Both the position numbers and the translations under genes were made by a program. From NCBI GenBank assembly GCA_029961105.1, contig JASBVO010000005.1, positions 100,406 through 164,405 on the forward strand: DNA of 64,000 bases, in the 5' to 3' direction. The DNA is from Micrococcus sp. Lineage in GTDB: Bacteria > Actinomycetota > Actinomycetes > Actinomycetales > Micrococcaceae. The notes beneath the pieces were generated by a model that saw only the letters and a list, made by a program, of their open reading frames with translations, was not told the DNA's origin and did not search any database. Shown here one piece after another: positions 58,713-64,000 of the stretch; the first letter of the stretch is position 1, and each line of letters begins with the position of its first letter.

Positions 58713-60659
58713 CTAGTGCTCCACCACCACGTCCACGCGGCAGCGGCAGTTTGCGACGTTCCCAGCGCCGCCCGTTGGATCCCCCGGCCAGTCCATCCGG
58801 TTGGAGAACGGCTCATCTATCGGAACCGTCTCCCCGTTCATCCGAATGTGCTCTGACCGTGGGTTGTTCGACGTGACCCGCCAGACCTTGAAGGCTCGGG
58901 GGCCGGCGAGCTGCCGGCCGGCCTCGACCGAGGCGAACGCCGCCGCCGTCGTGACGATGGCCTGCCCCGCCGTGATCGACCGCGACTCTTCCGCGACCTC
59001 GAAGACGTGAGCCGGCGTCGGAGCGTCTTCCGAGTCGTCCGCCAGCACCGCCTCCAGCTCGTCCCGCGTGGCCGCGTTGACCGCGCCGGCCCTCGACGCC
59101 GCGACCGCCTGCAGGAACTCCAGCGTGCGCTCCATGTCGTAGTCCCCCGGCTCGAAGCCGAGATCCGCCGCCATGGCCGGCCCGATGGAGCCGGACACCG
59201 CCTTCAGCACTTCCAGCAGGTCCGCCGCCAGCTCCGCGTCCCACCGTTCCGCGTCCCACCAATCGGCAGAGCCGGCCCCGATGGCCGAAGCCACCGCCGC
59301 GCCCTGCCTACGGAAAAAATCCCGCATCAGCGCCACAGCCCGGTCCCGATCCTCGTCCGCCGGCTCCGGAGCCTTCACCCGGACCCGCTCGGGGGCCGCC
59401 TTGACCACCGGGCCCGGACCGGACGCCGCGCCGGCCTCGGGGGCCGAGTCGCGTGGCGACGCCTGCCCGCCTTCCGTCACGTTCAGCGGCACGATCAGCT
59501 CGTCCCCGCCTTCCAGCGCCGGAAGGTTGCGCATAGCCCGCGCCTCGTTCCGTGTCAGCCACGGACCGCCCACGGACGTCTGGAGCTGCGCCGCCTGCTC
59601 CTCGAAGGATCCGCGCAGCTTCTCTTCCAGGTTGAACTCCAGGTACAGCCCCGACGTGTCCCCGAACTCCGCGAGAACCTGCCGCATCAGCTCCTGCTGG
59701 ATCCGCTGCAGCCATGGCCCCAGCGTGTCCTGGTACAGATGCTTGTGCTGCTCCTTGATGTTGGAGAATGTCGCCTTATCCAGCAGGCCGACCATCGGCG
59801 GGGGAATGTGGTAGGCCGACGCGACCTCTTCCCGCGTGAGCTTCCGACTCTCGATGTACTGAAGATCTTTCGCCGTCTGCGACGCCGCCACGAACTTCAT
59901 GCCGTCTTCAAGAATCGGGGTGCCACCGGCCTCCGGCCCGCCCCCGCTGTACTGCGACCGCCAGGACGCCCGGAACCGCTCCCGCGCCTCCTTGGACCAG
60001 TTCTGACTGGACGACGTGGGGGCCGGCCGCTCGATATAGCCCGAGGCCCGCGCCCCGTTGCGGAACGTCTGCTGCCGCATCCGGGCGGCCTCGTACTCTT
60101 CCGCCAGGACCGCCCGCAGCGACTCCAGCGGCGACATGCCGCCCAGGGCCCCGTCCGGCGAATAGCCGAGGATGGCCAGCACCTCGTCCGCCTTGAATGA
60201 CCGCTTACCGCGCTGCCCGTTGACCGTGAACGTCTCCGGCGCGAACCATGACCCGTCCACCGTCCACATGCTCGGGGGCACGCGCACCAGCGCGCCGACC
60301 CCGCCCCGGCTGTCCTTGACCTTGACGGCCAGATACCGGTCGTAGATGGCCAGATCCCGCACCAGCGCGTCCAGGAACGTGTACGGCGTGACGCTCGGGG
60401 CCGGATCCGTCAGCAGCCGCACCGCCGGATGGTCCGTCACCCGCTGCCGGTCCGTGTCGCCCACGCGCTCGAACAGGTGCAGGCCCAGCGACCCGATGTT
60501 GCGCCCCAGGAAGTCCACGACCGTCCGCACCGAGCCGTGAGCCTTCCAGAGCTGGCCATATGCCGCGCTGTAGTCGTGAGTGAGCTGCATGGACGTCTGC
60601 ACCACCGTCCGCGCCGGCGACAGGTCCGCGAGCTGCCCGCGAGTGACTACGAAAGCCAT
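58713..60659 (-). CDS. portal protein fused to MuF-like minor head domain
   Basis: YHIPPPMVGLLDKATFSNIKEQHKHLYQDTLGPWLQRIQQEL (portal); C-terminal RVTSNNPRSEHIRMNGETVPIDEPF...ANCRCRVDVV. Confidence 0.87.
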   Translation of the reverse strand: MAFVVTRGQLADLSPARTVVQTSMQLTHDYSAAYGQLWKAHGSVRTVVDFLGRNIGSLGLHLFERVGDTDRQRVTDHPAVRLLTDPAPSVTPYTFLDALVRDLAIYDRYLAVKVKDSRGGVGALVRVPPSMWTVDGSWFAPETFTVNGQRGKRSFKADEVLAILGYSPDGALGGMSPLESLRAVLAEEYEAARMRQQTFRNGARASGYIERPAPTSSSQNWSKEARERFRASWRSQYSGGGPEAGGTPILEDGMKFVAASQTAKDLQYIESRKLTREEVASAYHIPPPMVGLLDKATFSNIKEQHKHLYQDTLGPWLQRIQQELMRQVLAEFGDTSGLYLEFNLEEKLRGSFEEQAAQLQTSVGGPWLTRNEARAMRNLPALEGGDELIVPLNVTEGGQASPRDSAPEAGAASGPGPVVKAAPERVRVKAPEPADEDRDRAVALMRDFFRRQGAAVASAIGAGSADWWDAERWDAELAADLLEVLKAVSGSIGPAMAADLGFEPGDYDMERTLEFLQAVAASRAGAVNAATRDELEAVLADDSEDAPTPAHVFEVAEESRSITAGQAIVTTAAAFASVEAGRQLAGPRAFKVWRVTSNNPRSEHIRMNGETVPIDEPFSNRMDWPGDPTGGAGNVANCRCRVDVVVEH

Positions 60660-60670
60660 GGGATCCCCCT

Positions 60671-60883
60671 CTAGTTGCTCGGAGCCTGCAGGAACTCGAC
60701 TTCAGACCGCTCGATGACCGTTTCGCCGTCCAGCGGAACCGGATCCCGGCCCTCTTCCAGCAGCAGCGCGTTCTTCAGGAACAGCAGCGGCCCGGACCGG
60801 CGCACCAGCACCCCGTCCACACCCCGCCCACTCTTCAGATTGACGATCACGCGGCGAAACACCACATGCGAGAAACCGGCCAT
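60671..60883 (-). CDS. small protein between terminase and portal
   Basis: 70 aa; MAGFSHVVFRRVIVNLKSGRGVDGVLVRRSGPLLFLKNA. Confidence 0.6.
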   Translation of the reverse strand: MAGFSHVVFRRVIVNLKSGRGVDGVLVRRSGPLLFLKNALLLEEGRDPVPLDGETVIERSEVEFLQAPSN

Positions 60884-60893
60884 CTTGGCCCCC

Positions 60894-62489
60894 TTACACG
60901 ATCATTAGTTCTTCGTCTTCATAGGCCGAGGCCGCCGGCTCTTCCACCGGCCGCAGCACGTCCCACACCGCGCCCGTGATGGCCATGACCGTCGCCGCCC
61001 CGTAGGGAGAGTTTTTGCGGTCCCAGAACCACGAGTCACCGGCCGGCTTGGACACCGCCGTGCCGGCCTGCAGATCCAGGACCGGCTGCGGCAGGTGCCA
61101 GAACCGCACCGGACGATCCGCCTCCGTCTCGTCCAGCTCGGGGTCCGGCTCCCAGATGTGCGCCTGCACCGCGTCGTAGAACTGCCCGCAGCCAGCCCCG
61201 AGCGCCGAGCCTTCCCACCGGACCAGCTCGACGTGCTCCAGCGCCTCCAGATCCTCGATCAGCGACGACGCCGGCGCGCCCCGGCCCTGCACCACCACCC
61301 GGATCGGCTGCTCGGGGGTGGCCCGAGCCCTGAACCAGTCCACGACCCATCCGAGCCCGTACCGCGCCGCGACCACTTCCCCATGCACGCCACCGTCAGC
61401 GCGCCGGCCGGCGGCCGCGATGAACGTCCGCGACCGGTCGTGCTCCGCGTCCACGCAGAACGTCACCGGCTCCGCCGCCGGGATCACCGAGCTGGGATCG
61501 ACGCCGGCTTCCCACGATCCCGAGGGGAAGGGCCCCTCCGTGGTGCCGTCGTTCCACTGGCAGAGCACTTCCGTCCGGAAGACCCACTCAGGGTCCGTGG
61601 ACGCCGCCGAAGCGATGGCCCGTTCCGTGATGGTGTACCCCAGCGACGGATTGGCCATCGCCCAGCCGCTCCGGTCGTGGACCGAGATCCCCGGCGGGGC
61701 CGACCACTCGAAGATCCCCAGCGAGTCGTCCGCCGGCACGTCCTCCACGTCGTCCGGCTTGGCTTCCACCAGCTCGACCACGCCGAGGCCGTCCGAGTTG
61801 ATCCCGTCCGGATCCCCCAGAACCTTGTGCGCCATCTTCCGCAGATACCGGAGCACGATGGACGCCGCATCCCCAGCGTTGGACAGCGCCCAGATCTGCG
61901 CCATAGCCCGCGCCATCGTCGTCTTCGTGACCGCGCCCCACGCGTCCCAGTTCTGATGCTCGCGCAGCTCGTCCAGCAGCACGAGATCCCCGGACAGTCC
62001 ACGGCCGCCGCGCCGGCTGGCCGCCTGCACTTTGTACCGTTCCCCCGTCTCCAGCTCCAGCGACTTCTTGCCGTTGGTGTGGACCACCCGGGAGATCATC
62101 TCCGCCGTATCCGGCACGCCTTCCGCCAGCTCGACCGCGCCGGCCCAGACCTCTTCCGCAATGTCCAGATTCTGCGCCGTGCCGATCACCAGCCGCGACG
62201 CCCGGACGTACAGGAAGAACAGCGAAAGGATCTGCGCCAGGGTGGACTTGCCGTTCTGCCGAGCGACCAGCAGCACGACCGTCCGGAACCGGAACGACCC
62301 GTCCGGCATCAGCTCCAGCGCGTGGATCAGCAGCCACCGCTGCCAAGGCAGCAGATCGACCCCGAGCACTTCTTCCGAGAACTCGATGGCAGCGAAGCCG
62401 GCCGACGTCTCCGGCGTCAGCTCTCGCAGGGGAGGCGTGAAGACCCGGGGCACTTCCGAGCCGACCAACCTATCCCGCGCGCTTCCCAC
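60894..62489 (-). CDS. terminase large subunit
   Basis: 531 aa; VLLVARQNGKSTLAQIL Walker A; SRRGGRGLSGDLVLLDELREH Walker B. Confidence 0.93.
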   Translation of the reverse strand: MGSARDRLVGSEVPRVFTPPLRELTPETSAGFAAIEFSEEVLGVDLLPWQRWLLIHALELMPDGSFRFRTVVLLVARQNGKSTLAQILSLFFLYVRASRLVIGTAQNLDIAEEVWAGAVELAEGVPDTAEMISRVVHTNGKKSLELETGERYKVQAASRRGGRGLSGDLVLLDELREHQNWDAWGAVTKTTMARAMAQIWALSNAGDAASIVLRYLRKMAHKVLGDPDGINSDGLGVVELVEAKPDDVEDVPADDSLGIFEWSAPPGISVHDRSGWAMANPSLGYTITERAIASAASTDPEWVFRTEVLCQWNDGTTEGPFPSGSWEAGVDPSSVIPAAEPVTFCVDAEHDRSRTFIAAAGRRADGGVHGEVVAARYGLGWVVDWFRARATPEQPIRVVVQGRGAPASSLIEDLEALEHVELVRWEGSALGAGCGQFYDAVQAHIWEPDPELDETEADRPVRFWHLPQPVLDLQAGTAVSKPAGDSWFWDRKNSPYGAATVMAITGAVWDVLRPVEEPAASAYEDEELMIV

Positions 62490-62784
62490 CTGCGCCCCCG
62501 TTCACTGCCCGGAGCTGCGCGAGCTTGCCGCCGCCCTTCTGCTCCTTCACGTCCAGCTTCTGCCGGCCGGCCGGCGTCAGCCCCAGCGAGTCGCACGCCT
62601 TGAAGTAGAGCGATTCCGTCACGTTGTCGAAGCGCCCGTCGATCATCGGGAAGTCCGGATCGTCCATGCGCTCCGCCAGCCGCAGCAGAGTCTCCACAGC
62701 GCCGTTGTCCATCGGAGTGATGATCCCCGCAGTACGCGCCGCCTCGACGGCCTCTTCCGTCTGCTCCACCACGCGGTCCCCCAC
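62470..62784 (-). CDS. putative terminase small subunit
   Basis: 104 aa immediately upstream of the large subunit; LYFKACDSLGLTPAGRQKL. Confidence 0.72.
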   Translation of the reverse strand: MGDRVVEQTEEAVEAARTAGIITPMDNGAVETLLRLAERMDDPDFPMIDGRFDNVTESLYFKACDSLGLTPAGRQKLDVKEQKGGGKLAQLRAVNGGAGGKRAG

Positions 62785-62799
62785 AGGATCACCCCCCGA

Positions 62800-63006
62800 T
62801 CAGTCGTCGTCGTCCAGCTCCGCCCGCATAAGTCGGGGCAGTGGCGCACCCGGCATCACGATGGCCCGGTAACCCTCGCGCCGTTGTTGCTCCGGATCCA
62901 CCGGCCGGCCGTCGTCGTACCGCTTCACCCGGTCCCGCGTCAGGTACAGCACCGGCACCGCGATGACCAGGAACAGCAGCAGGGATCCGACCGCGTGCCA
63001 GATCAC
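62800..63006 (-). CDS. small single-TM protein
   Basis: GTG start overlapping upstream TGA; VIWHAVGSLLLFLVIAVPVLYLTRDRVKRYDDG. Confidence 0.6.
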   Translation of the reverse strand: MIWHAVGSLLLFLVIAVPVLYLTRDRVKRYDDGRPVDPEQQRREGYRAIVMPGAPLPRLMRAELDDDD

Positions 63007-63356
63007 GGCCGGCCCCCGCAGTACAGATGGACGGATCCGCCGGTAACCGCCAGACATGGCTCCAGCTCGTCCCGCAGCTCGTCCCACAGCTTGAACGGAG
63101 CCACCACCAGATCCACGGACAGCCCGCGACCGCCCCGCGACCGCACCGACCGGAACAGCACCCGGCCGCCGCCGACCGGCTGCAGCTCTTGGGCCCCGTT
63201 GGTCCGCCGAACCCTCTCCAGCAGCTCGGGGGGCAGGCCGGCCGCCACGTAGTCCAGCGCCGCCGTGGCATCCGCGTAGGTATCGCAGACCACCAGCACG
63301 TCCTCACCGGTCACGGCCGCCCGCAGGATCTCGTCCCGCGTCTCTTCTGCCAGCAT
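63003..63356 (-). CDS. truncated terminase-like miniprotein
   Basis: 117 aa; RRTNGAQELQPVGGGRVLFRSVRSRGGRGLSVDLVV aligns by eye with terminase VHTNGKKSLELETGERYKVQAASRRGGRGLSGDLVLLDEL. Confidence 0.7.
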   Translation of the reverse strand: MLAEETRDEILRAAVTGEDVLVVCDTYADATAALDYVAAGLPPELLERVRRTNGAQELQPVGGGRVLFRSVRSRGGRGLSVDLVVAPFKLWDELRDELEPCLAVTGGSVHLYCGGRP

Positions 63357-63539
63357 GGCCGGCCCCCTTGTCTAGTTGGTATGGACAACAGCTCTTCACG
63401 CGCACGCGCGCACGCGACCCCCGGCCCGACGTCCGGGGGGAGAGAGTCCCTTGCCGGCGCTCGGGTTTCCCGCCCCCACCCGTAGGGATTGAGACGCCCC
63501 TACCGGGGAGAGCTGGCACAGCCGCGAGCTGTGAGCCGG

Positions 63540-63839
63540 TCACCAGTCCCGCGAGCGCATCCCGAGGCCGGCCGGTGCTGCCCGGTTGCCTCGTCGTTTG
63601 TTGCAGCCGAGATGGGCCGGCCGAAGGTTGCCGGGATCCTCGCGCAGTGTTTCGTCTTTGGTCCATGGCACGACGTGATCCACGGAGAACGACTCTTCGT
63701 TGTCGTTGCCGTGCTCGTCTTTGCGTGGCAGTGAGTAGTCGATGGGTTGGCCGCATAGCCAGCAGGGTCCGCGCTGTGCGCGTAGGTTGTCCGAGAGTCG
63801 CTTGAAGTTCGCCGTGTTGCGATGCTGCACACCTGCCAC
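63540..63839 (-). CDS. HNH endonuclease
   Basis: CWLCGQPID...FSVDHVVPWTKDETLREDPGNLRPAHLGCNKRRGNR; GTG start at 63839 assumed. Confidence 0.87.
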   Translation of the reverse strand: MAGVQHRNTANFKRLSDNLRAQRGPCWLCGQPIDYSLPRKDEHGNDNEESFSVDHVVPWTKDETLREDPGNLRPAHLGCNKRRGNRAAPAGLGMRSRDW

Positions 63840-63880
63840 GCGTTGCCCCCGTCCCGTGTCCGAGGGGGCCGGCCCCTGCG

Positions 63881-63984
63881 CCGAGGGGCACCCGCCCCGC
63901 TCCCGATGGGGCACCCCCGCCCGTGTGCCGAGGGGCACCCCCCGCTAACGCCAGGGCCCCCCGCCTACGCACCGAGGGGCACCC
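63881..63984. repeat. iterated ~22-25 bp-spaced CCGAGGGGCACCC repeats
   Basis: Copies starting 63881, 63903 (variant), 63928, 63951 (degenerate), 63972. Confidence 0.65.
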
Positions 63985-64000
63985 CCCCCCCGCGTGGAAG

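Larger units (their letters stand above)
36243..64000. mobile_element. siphovirus-type prophage (right end outside window), with a small tandem element at its left end
   Basis: tRNA-derived att sequences, small-ORF module, and a full late gene order terminase-portal-protease-capsid-tail-tape measure-lysis. Confidence 0.95.

Noticed and set aside
63304-63972. 222-aa and 145-aa overlapping ORFs at the right edge
   Set aside because: HNH frame (63540-63839) has diagnostic zinc/HNH residues; the others are low-complexity and include the repeat array.

Overview
High-GC actinobacterial chromosome segment; a Micrococcaceae-like host is inferred from gene content, not proven. Positions 1 to about 36.2 kb are ordinary core genome, mostly on the minus strand: rpsO-MTase-ribF-truB-rbfA-infB-ylxR-nusA-rimP, proS, ispG-rseP-dxr, actP/DUF485, acyl-CoA dehydrogenase, a 2-oxoacid dehydrogenase E1/E2 operon with a divergent Lrp regulator, DivIVA, cdsA-frr-pyrH-tsf-rpsB, M23, a glycosyltransferase and an SLH/NlpC-P60 protein. 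From about 36.24 kb to the right edge lies a siphovirus-type prophage, truncated by the window. It begins at a 34-bp tRNA 3'-end (T-arm/acceptor) sequence that occurs twice, 720 bp apart. Next come a module of about 15 small plus-strand ORFs (37.2-42.1 kb), a bidirectional terminator, and a minus-strand late module (42.2-63.8 kb) with lysis, tail, head, terminase and HNH genes. Integrase, repressor, replication genes and the intact tRNA are not in the window. Main points for follow-up: three near-identical promoter/operator cassettes (GTCTA-N7-TAGACA-N17-TANNNT-N2-TAGACA) in the small-gene module; hairpin plus start-associated sequences between the small genes; a dispersed CTCGGGG word; tandem att sites; a GH18-like tail protein with a domain apparently inserted in the barrel; a truncated terminase-like miniprotein; a -1 frameshift in the tail chaperones; and iterated repeats at the right edge. 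All calls are by eye from sequence and translated ORFs; no searches were run.
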